Source of the DNA: Perkinsus marinus ATCC 50983
Taxonomy: Eukaryota; Perkinsozoa; Perkinsida; Perkinsidae
DNA: 64,000 bases
Assembly (NCBI RefSeq): GCF_000006405.1
Contig: NW_003205208.1
Coordinates: 125,897 to 189,896, forward strand
Reading direction: 5' to 3'
Shown: positions 22,731 to 32,855 of the stretch, piece after piece
Numbering within the stretch: position 1 is the first letter of the stretch
Layout: each line of letters begins with the position of its first letter
The notes under the pieces: generated by a model
Told to the model about the DNA's origin: nothing
The model's database searches: none
What the model saw: the letters and a program-made list of their open reading frames with translations, nothing else
Position numbers and translations under genes: made by a program

Positions 22731-22888
22731 CGTGTAGAGGGAAAATATGGACCTATGGTCAATGTTGGCGAGAATATTAAAATTATAGGGGAAAATTCTG
22801 GGAAATTTATACGAAATTTCTACTCAGATTTGCTCAGTGAGGATACCCTTAAGCTCAGCTGAGGAGAGCTATATATGATGCAACACTG
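22731..22888 (+). mobile_element. family-B MITE
   Basis: Starts TGTAGAGGGAAAATATGG and ends GATGCAACACTG, with AAGCTCAGCTGAGGAGAGC inside. The left terminus is diverged. Confidence 0.55.
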
Positions 22889-23102
22889 ATGTCAATTACT
22901 TAACATCGTGTCAGACTCAGGCGAGCCACCTGGACCGTCGAAGCAATCAGCTTTACTCACACTTTCACTGAGAATATCTACACTGTAATCACAACTGATT
23001 TCACTTTGATAACGCTGAGAGTAACGGCTACTGCTCTGGAGCTTACTTTTTATCGTCCTCCTCTTGAAAAAGTCAGAGGAATATGTGCCTAACTTCATCA
23101 CT

Positions 23103-23214
23103 GGAGTTTCACCATCCGTTTTACGCGAAATTCGCGGCTTATATGCGTTTTTCGCGAAGTGAAATGTGAAATGTGCTTCTCACTGGTGTTTTCAAATCAC
23201 TAGGGTGAAACTCC
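23103..23214 (-). mobile_element. family-A MITE, diverged
   Basis: Both ends are present (GGAGTTTCACC at the left, GGTGAAACTCC at the right); the interior is partly rearranged. Confidence 0.65.
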
Positions 23215-23421
23215 ACTACTTGTTGAAGCTCTCGCATAAGGATTACTTTCGATTGTAGCATTTGCATAACAACAACAATATCGATTTGCTTCGTGTTTGT
23301 TCGGAGGAATATTCTACCACTATATGAGATTGTCGTATGTCTCCTCACCGAGTCGTCGGTATGGATGCCATAACTTCTCCTCCTTGCGTGTTAGTGATTG
23401 TTAATAGGAGTAGTTATCTGT

Positions 23422-23550
23422 GGAGTTTCACCACCACCGTAGTGATATGGAAAATATATTTCACGACTACTGCATATCACCGCGAATCTTGCGTTTTTCA
23501 CCGAGTTTTACGACGCCACTTCACGTAAAACTCCAGTGTTGTGAAACTCC
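23422..23550 (+). mobile_element. family-A MITE, full length
   Basis: GGAGTTTCACCACCACC at the left and GTTGTGAAACTCC at the right form terminal inverted repeats; the interior has CACGACTACTGCATATCACC and ACGCCACTTCACGTAAAAC. Confidence 0.85.
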
Positions 23551-23849
23551 AATCTTTACCTTCTTGCGGTACCGACCGCTCGTATTTTCATAAATAGCAG
23601 TCGACAGTAGAGAAAACTCCTACGGTGAAAAGTCAGACGGGAAATCTATCTGTGGTGAACTACAGTAAGTGTTGGTGATAATATGAAAAAATTTTGGTAA
23701 GAAATTTTAGGAAATTCTCGTGATTTCTGTGCTTTTTCGCCGATAAATTTGGGTATAAATTTCGATAGTTAGTGAGGAAACTCTTCTGAGCTCAGCTGAG
23801 CATATGTAGATGACATTTGTGAAAATTGATATCATGCTTAGTCGCTCAA

Positions 23850-24273
23850 CAGTGGGGGGGGGGTTGTTGGGAGGCCAGTCGGATGATCGATTGATGATAT
23901 ATTTAAATATATGATATTAATATTTAATATTTGATATTTGATATATTTATGGATGATATATTTCAGCGTCCCAGATTCGCCACGAGATGGAGTGAGCGAA
24001 CACTCTTTTTTTTCCTGCCCTTGGGGAAAGTAACGGAAAATTTATGGGAAATTTATGGGAAATTTATGGGAAATTTATGGGGAATTTATGGGGAATTTAT
24101 GGGAAATTTACGGGAAAGTTATGGGAAATTCACGGGAAATTTATGGGAAATTTACGGGAAATTTACGGGAAATTTTCGTTAATTTCTGTACACTTCTACC
24201 CGAATTATATGTGTGTAAACTTATGACTCCTGAGCTCAGCTGAGGAGAGCAAACATATATTCCTCCAACACTG
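23850..24273 (+). mobile_element. family-B MITE expanded by an internal tandem array
   Basis: CAGTGGGGGGGGGG at the left and CATATATTCCTCCAACACTG at the right are the family-B ends. The interior is enlarged by an AT-rich stretch and the 11-bp array at 24037-24176. Confidence 0.5.
24037..24176. repeat. 11-bp tandem array (AAATTTATGGG)
   Basis: About 12 near-perfect copies of AAATTTAYGGG. The period is 11, so each of the three plus frames stays open and gives a periodic MGNLWEIYGKF-like peptide that is not a real protein. It grew out of the GGAAATTT motif normal in family-B elements. Confidence 0.85.
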
Positions 24274-24286
24274 AAATTTTACCAAG

Positions 24287-24465
24287 CAGTGTGGGGGGAA
24301 AATGTTGGTGATAATATAAAAAATCTGAGGAAATTTCGGGAAATTTTTAGTAATTTTTGCAAACTTCTTCTACCTGAACTCATATATGAACTCCTATCGT
24401 TGCCGAATATAAGACTCTTCTGAGCTCAGCTGAGGAAAGTAAACATGTATATTCCTCCAACACTT
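24287..24465 (+). mobile_element. family-B MITE, full length
   Basis: Left end CAGTGTGGGGGGAAAATG, right end ATTCCTCCAACACTT, with CTTCTACCTGAACTC and GAGCTCAGCTGAGGAAAG inside. Confidence 0.75.
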
Positions 24466-24579
24466 ATACGAGGAGAGAAGTGAATCATGTGTAACTATGG
24501 AGTTTTCTATCAATGCATTTGTTGTGTTTTGAAATTTATGCGTTCTGGAGAGTGCCGTATCAGTGCGGACTAAACAGTA

Positions 24580-24706
24580 GAGTTTCACCACCACCCTAGT
24601 GATATGAAAAACATATTCCACGACTACTGCATATCACCGCGAATATCGCCTTTTTCACAGAGTTTTACGACGCCACTCCGCGTAAAACGGGTGGTTGTGA
24701 AACTCC
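24580..24706 (+). mobile_element. family-A MITE, full length
   Basis: Ends AGAGTTTCACCACCACC and GGTGGTTGTGAAACTCC; interior matches the 23422 copy closely. Confidence 0.85.
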
Positions 24707-24812
24707 AATATTAATAATATTAAGTAAGCGTTCTATGAATAAAGTTGGCTTTCGAAGTCTGTGTCGGTATCACTTCGCGTAACGGTTTGGTTCACCCTGT
24801 AGTCGCATTTTA

Positions 24813-27800
24813 ATGGCTAATTTTGTGGCGCGTGAAAACTATCCGAGTATAGGAGCACAGGTGAGGCCACTACCAAGGCTGATGCTGCGGAAAGTCGGCA
24901 TCGTGACGAAACCAGTTGTGGAAGAGGACGACGTAGCGGCTCCGATGGCCGCGACACTAGACGGTAAATGCGCATGTGTGGTTGTGTGATATGTGGGAGC
25001 AGTTGGTAAAATTAATATAACATATAGATGTATATATACTATGTTTTACGACGGAGTTTCACCACCGGTTTTACGATGTGAAGTGGCGTAATACTCTGTG
25101 AAAAACGCGATATTCGCGGTGATATGCAGTAGTCGTGAAATATGTTTTTCATATCACTAGGGTGGTGGTGAAACTCCCTTGCTCGGATGTTGGTGAAAAT
25201 GATATAACTTCTAGTGAAATGGTATATATACTACTAGGGTTTACAATATGGCATGATTATCTTTTGGGTGAATCAATGGAGTTTCACCACCACCCTAGTG
25301 ATATGAAAAATATATTTCACGACTACTGCATATCACCGCGAATATCGAGTTTTTCACAGAGTATTTACGACGCCACTTCACGTAAAACGGGTGGTCGTGA
25401 AACTTCGATATATAAAATCGTAGTAAACTAGATGTAATAATATAATCTCAAAATGCTACGGTGTTTCACCACCACCCTAGTGATATGAAAAACATACTTC
25501 ACAACTACTGCATATCACCGCGAATATCGCGGTTTACACCACGTGAAACTCCAAAGTTCATCGTCGTTGAACAGGTGCCTGGTTCGCGGTAGCTTGCTCG
25601 TACGTGGGCAAAGCGAATGTCATCGCCATTTTCGAGGGCAGGAAAATCGGCAATAGGAAACCGGTGAGATTGGGAAAATTTTGTATTAGTTTCACCCCAA
25701 TTGGTATAATCAGCGAGGAAACTCTCCTGAGCTCAGCAGAGGAAAGCTAACATATATTCCAGCACGACACGTTTAACGTGAAGTGGCGTTATATGCCGAT
25801 AACACAATTGTCTCTCCCGAGTAAATTATGAAATTTGTTTTTTTGCATTCCACCGATCATCAGTAACCGGCCATTTCAGACTCGTTGGTTGTCCGCGAAG
25901 CCGCCAGCTTCACCAGTGATTGACATTTGCTTTACTCGCGCTCACTCCTCCGAACAGTCGCCCTTCCCCAGAGTACGTCTTGTTGCGACTTCGACAAGGG
26001 AAATTTCAGTCTGGGACGTCGAAACTGGTATACTCCTTTTTGAAGCCCCTGGGCGTTGCTCTTTGGCGTCACCTCGAGTTGCTGGAGTCACCAACAGCAG
26101 CACGGTTGTATTGTGGCAAAGCGGCGAGCGTGCGGTATATGAGTGGAACGTTGGTGGTGATGGTGTTTTTTCAACCGTACCACACCTCCTCGAAATGCCC
26201 TGTATCGGCGAGGTGATACTCTATGCTGCTGCTGGAAGCTCTAAGGACTGCTCATTGGGTCTGTGTCTGGCCACTGATCGCCACCTCATCGTCTGGCGAG
26301 TTGGTTGCCCCTTATTACTCGATAACTCTGCTACTACTGAGCTCGTCGGGAAATGTCAACAGCTAGTTGTATATAAAACTGGTGTTGCTGCTCTACTTGG
26401 ATTCGACAAGGCCTGTCTGTGGTCGGGAATCAGCGGCGATGCGGTGGTCACTGTAGCGCTCAACACTGGACCGCCAGAAGGCCTGTTTGTGCAGAGTGAC
26501 AATGATGATGTGTTTGCGTATACTAAAAGCGGTTGTTGTATGCTCGTTAAACCCACAGGATGTAAAACGACCGATCTCACTTTGCCGGAGTGCACTGTGG
26601 AGGTACTTCCTGTTGGAACTAGAGGCTATGTGGTGACGGCTACTCCGAATAAATTACTATACTATGATCTCCTAGGAGGAGGAGGAGGGTGTAGTATTCA
26701 TCCTTACTTGTATATGCAAACTCCTGAGTACAACGAAGCATTCCTAGGGTGTTGGATTCTGGACCGACAACATACGGTATGGAAAATAGTGGCGATTTCG
26801 GGAGAGAAAGCACTGGGGAGGCGAATGGGAAAGTTCGATGATGATGTTGATGTTGTATTATACGGTATTGAGCATCAACGATTTTCATTTATGGGCGCGG
26901 TCAGTGGTGTGCCCGGCGTTCTGGTTGGGGGCACCGACGAGGGAGCGGTTCTACTGTGGAATATTGGAGGACATTTTTGCACAGGTGAGAAAAAATGTGT
27001 AAATCGTAATTGGGAAAAATCCCAAAAATTTTGTATATAAAAAATTGAGGAATTTTTTCTGAAGCTACACCACTAAGATTCGTTGATTTCTGTGGTGTAG
27101 AAATTGCTGAGCTCAGAAGGGGAATGAAAACGTGTATTTCAACGCGACCATAAAAACGCGAAAATCAGAACTTCTCCCAGCGAAGTGATTGAACTTCATT
27201 TATACACTACTAATAACAAACTGTCACCACAGCAGCAACTACCACTGAGTGGTGAATTATTTCTATATTGCTTCTTGAACCTGGACGTTTACGAGTAACG
27301 CAAGTATTCATCGATGATACCGTTTTTGAGGAGTAATTCCCCAACAACCACCGCGAAAGCTAACGAGGGGTTGTGATAAAGGCGATATTAGAAATTGATA
27401 ATAATAGCAATATTCAAACTCTCACTTATATGTTCTATATACCACTCGAGTGACATTTCTAGTCGCCTTTTCAGGAGCTCCAGTGTGCTCCATACCGTCC
27501 CTTTCCCCCTTCGGGAAGATCGTAGATGTGCGTCGGTGTGCAGTTATGTCGGCTTTCTCAAGGGAATACATCAGCACGGCCGATGCCGAGCCGCTGGTTC
27601 TTGCTGCTATGGATGACACGACTGCTGTCAGAGTGGTGAAGGCTGATGTCGCTCAACATGGTCTCGTGGAGGGCCTCAGGGAGATCATCAGGTCGCGGTT
27701 TACACAGGATGAAATGATTCAACAACAACAACACTGGAGTTTTACGTGAAGTGGCGTCGTAAAACTCGGTGAAAAACGCGAAATTCGCGGTGATATGCAG

Positions 27801-30313
27801 TAGTCGTGAAATATGTTTTCCATATCACTAGGGTGGTGGTGAAACTCCCCTGATAGTATGAGAACCTATGTGTTGAAAAAAGTCAAATTTGTCAAGGATT
27901 TTGAGTACTCGAAATTCACTTGTCGATTTTCTTCCATATCACTGAGTTCGATCATTTTTGAAATTTCACTGATAGTATCAGAGCTCGAATAGGTAGTTTG
28001 AGTTCGCCGCGATAGTTGAAATCATTCGAACTCCTCAAGACTTTTCGTGATTCTTTTCAGATTACAAAGCCCATCGTATCAGCCTGGCATGGTTTATGGC
28101 GTTGTGGTGGAGCTCCAGCCTACGTCTGATACAAAGTGAATAGGAATTTTCACTAGTGATGAGAGCGATTGTTGATAACTCAGATTATCAGAGCTGGATG
28201 CAGCGGACGAGTACATGTCGGTGTTGTTCAGCTGTTCTCAGTCGAGGCATGAGCAACCCGTTCACAACGAAGTGTGGGTGGTGGCCACTGGAGAGAAGGA
28301 GTGGCAATGGGAAAGTGACGAGGGTTGGCCTCGGGGCATGGACAGGTGAGAGAGAGAGTTTGTGGCTTTTCTGAAGTCAAATTTGAAACTATCAAATCGT
28401 GTAGGGGGGGGGGAATATGCATTCAACTGTGTTGGAAAATTTTCGTTGGTTTTCGAAGATTTCTACCCGAACTCGAGAGTAGATATAAACATGGTCAACT
28501 ACATGTTTTGGCTGTCAACATGAAAATTCTGCTAGGTTTTTGCATCAGAATTCGTCTCTTAGAAACTTCTGAATTCAGCGAACATATATTCTTGTAACAC
28601 TGCTCATGATTAGTCTCGGCAGTTTCCATGATTTCATGAAGGTATCTTGCCGCTCCTACTGTGACCGCAGGGGCGTTCACCTTGACACAGACAGACCCCT
28701 ACGGCTTTGAGCTCACCGCCGCTGTTCCTGGTGCTGGGCTGAAGACACTGAGGAGCTCCACTGAGGAGGCCACTATCAAGGCACTGCTGAAGGAGAAGCA
28801 CTGCTATGTTGGTCTGCGAAGTGACGAGGGGTGGCTGAGTGTTGATGGGGAGGTTCGAGGCGCTGTCGATGGTCACCAACAAGTGCTGGAGATTACTGTT
28901 GAGGAAACCAGCACCAGCAGGAGGAGGAGGAGGAAATATTCAGAGTTGACGCGCCGGTGTACCGTGCATCCGAATGCCCCTCTGGACCTCAGGGCGAAGT
29001 ATCGGTCTCAGAAAGAACGACAGCAGAATAGTCGACATAGGCGTCTGCGGAGGTCTGAGAGCAGCATTTTCCCGAGGAGGGTGATGAAGAGTATGTCGAA
29101 TTGCAATGCGTTGAAGCCACAAGTTCACACATGTTACAATGCGGTTGTTGACTTCCTCTTGAACGGTCCGCATATGTGCCCATATTTCGGTGATGCGATC
29201 TGGGTATGTCAAGAAGGCCTGGTCGCAGGGTCGAGCAAGAGGGCATCTAGTGCGCTTCTGGCAGATCTCAGAGGCTTATTGAGGATCCTGGAGTTTGACA
29301 CGATCGATCATTGTAACGAATGTCGTGGCAGAGTTCTGTCCTTATGCCGCAGCCTTTCACTCGATTTCAGTGAAATTAAATGTATATATTTCCTCGGTGT
29401 TTGTGCTGATGTTGCGCCGACTATTTTCACTGAGATGATGCTCAGCGACGGTCAGCAGCAAAGGGCGGCTGAGGTTGGCCATCGGCTTCTGCAAGCAGCT
29501 CTTAGTGAGGGCGACAGCGTAGCAGCGGAGACTCTCATTCGAGGGTATACACGTTTGGTGGCGAGAGTTTGGAGGCCTGAGAGACGCAAGTCGATGCTGG
29601 TGGAGACATACCGTGTTTACAATGCCGAACCGCGTAGAGCCAACATGTGCCTTCAAATACTACTCAGAGCTGGTTTGCATGATCCGCTTGAATTTATAAG
29701 CACCTTTTCTGATTTGGCGGTCGAAGGTGATGATGGTACAACCGCGTTGTTGATATTGCTATCACTACTGCACAAGTATCCCCAACGGTTAAGACGGCTT
29801 GTACCGGAGTTTGCGGAGGCCGCAGTGCTGCGGTGTCTGGACCCAGTCTTCCCGCTTCGACGACGCAATTGCCTCATAACGGCAACGTCGGCTCTCCACG
29901 AGATGGTGAAGACCTTCCCGAACACTTCTTTCGATCAATCAACACAACGCTTCGCCGTCGCTAAAGATGCTGTTATTATTGTCTATGATCTACGTACAGC
30001 GAGCAAGTGGAGAGTTTTCGAGGGGCATTCAGGAGATATCTCGGCGATTGCATTCGACCCAACAGGAGCGCAGTTGGCGTCTTATTCAGCTCAAGATGCG
30101 ACCTTGAGAATTGACCAGTGTGGTTCCACGGGATTTTTCGGGGGCATTTTGAGAGTCGCTGGAAAGCTGTTATTAACGCGGCAGCTACAACACATCCAGA
30201 GGGGAGGCACGGATGAGTGTCGGTGTAGAGTGATCTGGAGAAGCAGAAGTGAACTCCTCTTGACGAGAGAAGACAATACGACGGTGCTGATGAAAACGTC
30301 TGATGATGATTGA
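24813..30313 (+). CDS. WDR7/rabconnectin-3 beta-like WD-repeat protein, multi-exon
   Basis: Rabconnectin-3 beta (WDR7) helps assemble and regulate the vacuolar proton pump. Exon 1 (24813-24963) starts MANFVARENYPSIG; exon 2 (25575-25663) reads GAWFAVACSYVGKANVIAIF; exon 3 (25880-26984) carries N-terminal WD-like repeats (EISVWDVETGILLFEAPG, GAVLLWNIGG); exon 4 starts 27475 (GAPVCSIPSLSPFGKIVDVR). These four join in phase. The last large exon (about 28672-30313) ends with a WD pair very like the WDR7 C-terminus: NTSFDQSTQRFAVAKDAVII, VYDLRTASKW, GHSGDISAIAFDPTGAQLAS. Exons between about 27.7 and 28.6 kb are not resolved. Introns contain family-A and family-B MITEs. The basic stretch SRRRRRKYSELTRR near 28920 is unusual. 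WDR7 identity rests mainly on the C-terminal block. Confidence 0.72.
25053..25177 (-). mobile_element. family-A MITE in a WDR7-like intron
   Basis: Complete: GGAGTTTCACCACC at the left and GGTGGTGGTGAAACTCC at the right; interior CGATATTCGCGGTGATATGC. Confidence 0.85.
25278..25406 (+). mobile_element. family-A MITE in a WDR7-like intron
   Basis: Complete: GGAGTTTCACCACCACCC at the left, GGTGGTCGTGAAACTTC at the right. It is inverted relative to the copy 100 bases upstream. Confidence 0.85.
25460..25552 (+). mobile_element. family-A MITE, internally deleted, in a WDR7-like intron
   Basis: GGTGTTTCACCACCACCC at the left and ACGTGAAACTCC at the right; about 30 bases shorter than full-length copies. 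It ends 22 bases before exon 2. Confidence 0.75.
27736..27848 (-). mobile_element. family-A MITE next to WDR7-like exon 4
   Basis: Left end GGAGTTTTACGTGAAGTGG, right end GGTGGTGGTGAAACTCC. It abuts a CAACAACAAC run that is still in the exon 4 frame, so the donor of exon 4 lies just before or inside the element. Confidence 0.8.
28401..28602 (+). mobile_element. family-B MITE in a WDR7-like intron
   Basis: Left end TAGGGGGGGGGGAATATGCA, right end CATATATTCTTGTAACACTG; TGGTCAACTACATG and TCTACCCGAACTC occur inside, out of the usual order. Confidence 0.6.
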
Positions 30314-31706
30314 ATACAATTTTACAAAACGCCATAGTTTGGTTTCTGTTTCAATGTTGTGTTTGTGTGAGTTGAAACTACACAAGTTGGGTTAATGTGT
30401 TCGAATCGGAACTGTGCCTTTTATCGGGATGCGAGGGCAGCTACAGTGCAGCGATCAAGAGGGATCATTCAATGGATATGAAAATCACAGTGAAAACCCA
30501 ACTCGTCGGAAACCGCATTTTGCGTTTACTAAAGTTTGCAGTGCTAACTTCAAGCACAGAGTGACTTCGTCGAAGTCAACTTCGTCGCGTATTAGAGTGT
30601 CTTCATAGACCTTATAAGTCCTGCATGGAGATAGCGTATATGGTTATAGTGAGAAACCACCAGCGGGTGTTACTCGAAATATTCAACCCCGGAGACTCTA
30701 GGGTGACGTACGCAAGCAATGCAAATTCGTCAAGTTAACTTTGCATGTTCATACACTAAGGAGCGTGCATTTTTCTTAGGCAAATTCCAAAATTTTTCGT
30801 TTCTCGTCAACTAAGGGGAGTTTAGAGCTGAAACTTCAACAGGGTACAGTTGATTCGAAACGGTTACTGAAAAATCAGGGCGAGCGAAAAAATCACCCCG
30901 GGGCAGTCGAGACCATGCTCGTAGTAGTGAATTGATCTACGATCCGGGTAGTGTACATGGTTGTTTGCAGAGTGGTCGTGAGTTAGATAAATCTAATTCT
31001 GTATATATTGGAGGAACTCTGAGAGCTTCGCGACTATCGCGTGGTTTACACGATGAAACTCACGTGTTTAATGCACGTGAAATGATGAACGCGAAAAACA
31101 TTTTTTCCACGGAAAACGATTGCGGTGTTCGGCAGAGTATGAGTGACAACACCACTGCAGCTACCATCCGTGTACCAGATGTAGTCTAACACAGTAGAGT
31201 TGCTTGCTAGATTAGTATCTCCAACTGCTGAGAATAAAGTCACCATGGACAGTACTTCATTGTTCGGCCAAGTTGTTTGGTCTCGTACAGCAGTGATGCA
31301 CATCGTGTAACACTTCGCTCCGCTGTACTCGAGACGAAAAAAATCAACATGGATTTGACTCAAATCCATGTTGATTTTTTTCGGACTCAACACGTGAGGA
31401 AGGCGTATCAAATCATTTGAGACGTGCCCTTCCTCATGTGTTGAGTCCCATGTCTATCAACTCTCCAGACCGGCATAACAAGCTCTCACTGAGAGCTGAA
31501 TGTCAGATTCTCTGTTAAAAACGCATCACCCGATCGCCCTCCACCGTGACTGCTGCTGCGGTGGCGTCCCGTCGGGTTCACGTCGACCTCCTTTTAAACT
31601 ATCATTTTAACGCGACACCCCTTGAAAATGGTAGAAAGCGTTATTCAAGTGGTTGATACCAACTTCGCTAACTATCTCAATATAACGTTCTCCCTCATCC
31701 GCATCT
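30314..31706. other. intergenic between WDR7-like and NHP2-like genes
   Basis: Convergent-gene spacer. No convincing coding stretch. Contains the palindromic repeat block at 31297-31478; otherwise nothing recognised. Confidence 0.5.
31297..31478. repeat. palindromic repeat block, left direct repeat flanking NHP2
   Basis: ATGCACATCGTGTAACACTT...GACGAAAAAAATCAACATGG...CTTCCTCATGTGTTGAGTCC is shared with 32707-32826. In this copy an extra inverted segment creates a perfect 24-bp palindrome (31335-31383, one-base spacer) and a second pair of 20-bp arms (31384-31447, one mismatch). Confidence 0.85.
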
Positions 31707-32457
31707 TTACAAGTAGGGGTTGATAGCCAAGATTCCCTTGTGAACCTGCGACCATAATTTCGTGGCGCGCGGTAAAATCCGAGAAAACTTAGTACCTGCT
31801 CGTAAGTCTTGGTGTAAGTAGAGTCGTCCTTAGGCTCGACGACCAACACCACAGATGCAGCTCTCTTAGTCTGGCAAGCAGTACCTAAAAATACCCCATC
31901 CAGGGATCGAACCCACGACCTCTCGCTTACCCAACACCTGCCTCGACGGGACGTACGCGTAGGCGATACCATTCTTCTCGCAATAAGCTGGCACATGGGA
32001 AATGACATCGACCGGGTACACGTCAGCGGCCAGTAGTATCATACCCTTTTGACCTACAAATTGCATCATAATTTTCCAACGAGTGTTGAAGAAATATATA
32101 ATTTCCTAAGCTAAGCTCGGCACACGAATTTCGGCACAGCTATTCAGAAACCAACGAGAAATTCCCAAATTTCCTCTCAGAATTTCCATATTGTCACCAA
32201 CACATGTAGTTGACCATACGCATATTCCCCCCTACTCACCCTTCCTAACAGCCTTAAGGACCTCAGGCACGCCGCGGCGAATACACTTTGACGTAGCAGC
32301 TGATCAGCATCACGCTAGTGACCACACTAACTTAGCATTGATTACCTTTCTTGACGAGTTTCATAGCGCGAGCATTCAACTTGCCTCCCATAAGAGGATC
32401 AGCAATAGGGGAGACGTAGAGTGTAGTAGTGGTAGAAGGGGCTTCGCTGTCAGACAT
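31707..32457 (-). CDS. NHP2: NHP2-like H/ACA snoRNP protein (L7Ae family), five exons
   Basis: NHP2 binds H/ACA guide RNAs with dyskerin, NOP10 and GAR1 for rRNA pseudouridylation. Exon 1 (ATG 32457) reads MSDSEAPSTTTTLYVSPIAD with KLNARAMKLVKK; exon 2 (about 32292-32234) reads SKCIRRGVPEVLKAVRKG; exon 3 (about 32055-31943) reads QKGMILLAADVYPVDVISHV and KNGIAYAYVPSRQ; exon 4 (about 31887-31788) reads TACQTKRAASVVLVVEPKDD; the last exon is short (GILAINPYL, stop at 31709-31707). The RRGxxEVxKxxRKG RNA-binding block and the VP(S)+LG loop are family hallmarks and separate it from L7A and SNU13. The length, about 145 residues, is normal. Introns hold a family-B MITE and a tRNA-like fragment. Confidence 0.88.
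31898..31935 (-). repeat. tRNA T-arm-like element ending at a 3' splice site
   Basis: On the minus strand AAGCGAGAGGTCGTGGGTTC then GATCCCTGGATGG runs to TTTTTAG, the acceptor of NHP2 exon 4. It looks like the 3' half of a tRNA (variable loop, T arm). The 5' half would fall in exon 3 and does not fold as a tRNA. Confidence 0.5.
32081..32228 (-). mobile_element. family-B MITE in an NHP2 intron
   Basis: Reads GAGTGTTGAAGAAATATATA at one end and GCATATTCCCCCCTAC at the other, with ACACATGTAGTTGACCATAC inside; it makes up most of the intron between exons 2 and 3. Confidence 0.7.
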
Positions 32458-32706
32458 AGTAGTATACAACCAATGAATATGCTGTTGCAGCAGCACCCGA
32501 GTTCGAATCACACCACCAACGACAAAAACTATTACTGCATATAAGGAGAGAAACAACAATTCAGAAAAAAGTCAAAGTGCTCAGTGATCAATCTCATCAC
32601 AGCTGATGGCGCATAAGCTCCCACCTAAGAAAGGTCTGAGTGCATGTTGATGCCATACGAAAATATTTCCATGCACATACACACACAGTGAGTGATAAAA
32701 ACTATA

Positions 32707-32826
32707 AATGCACATCGTGGAACACTTCGCTCCGCTGTGTTCGAGACGAAAAAAATCAACATGGATTTGAGACGTGGCCTTCCTCATGTGTTGAGTCCCA
32801 TGCCTATCAAATCTCCAGACCGGCAT
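32707..32826. repeat. right direct repeat flanking NHP2
   Basis: Same orientation as the unit at 31297-31478 and about 90% identical by eye, but without the inverted insertion. It lies between the NHP2 start (32457) and the end of the DUF4954-type gene (32856). Confidence 0.8.
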
Positions 32827-32855
32827 AAGAAGGTGATGCGCGCGGGAATATGCTA

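Larger units (their letters stand above)
22140..24812. other. intergenic region packed with small TIR elements
   Basis: No gene is recognisable here. It holds at least four family-A elements (22576, 23103, 23422, 24580), family-B elements (22731, 23850, 24287 plus a fragment at about 23650-23800), an AT-rich stretch at 23895-23950 and an 11-bp tandem array. This is the densest transposon-remnant region of the window. Confidence 0.7.

Noticed and set aside
23931-24243. Plus-strand frames giving MGNLWEIYGKF repeats
   Set aside because: Translation of the 11-bp tandem array inside a MITE; three frames open alike.
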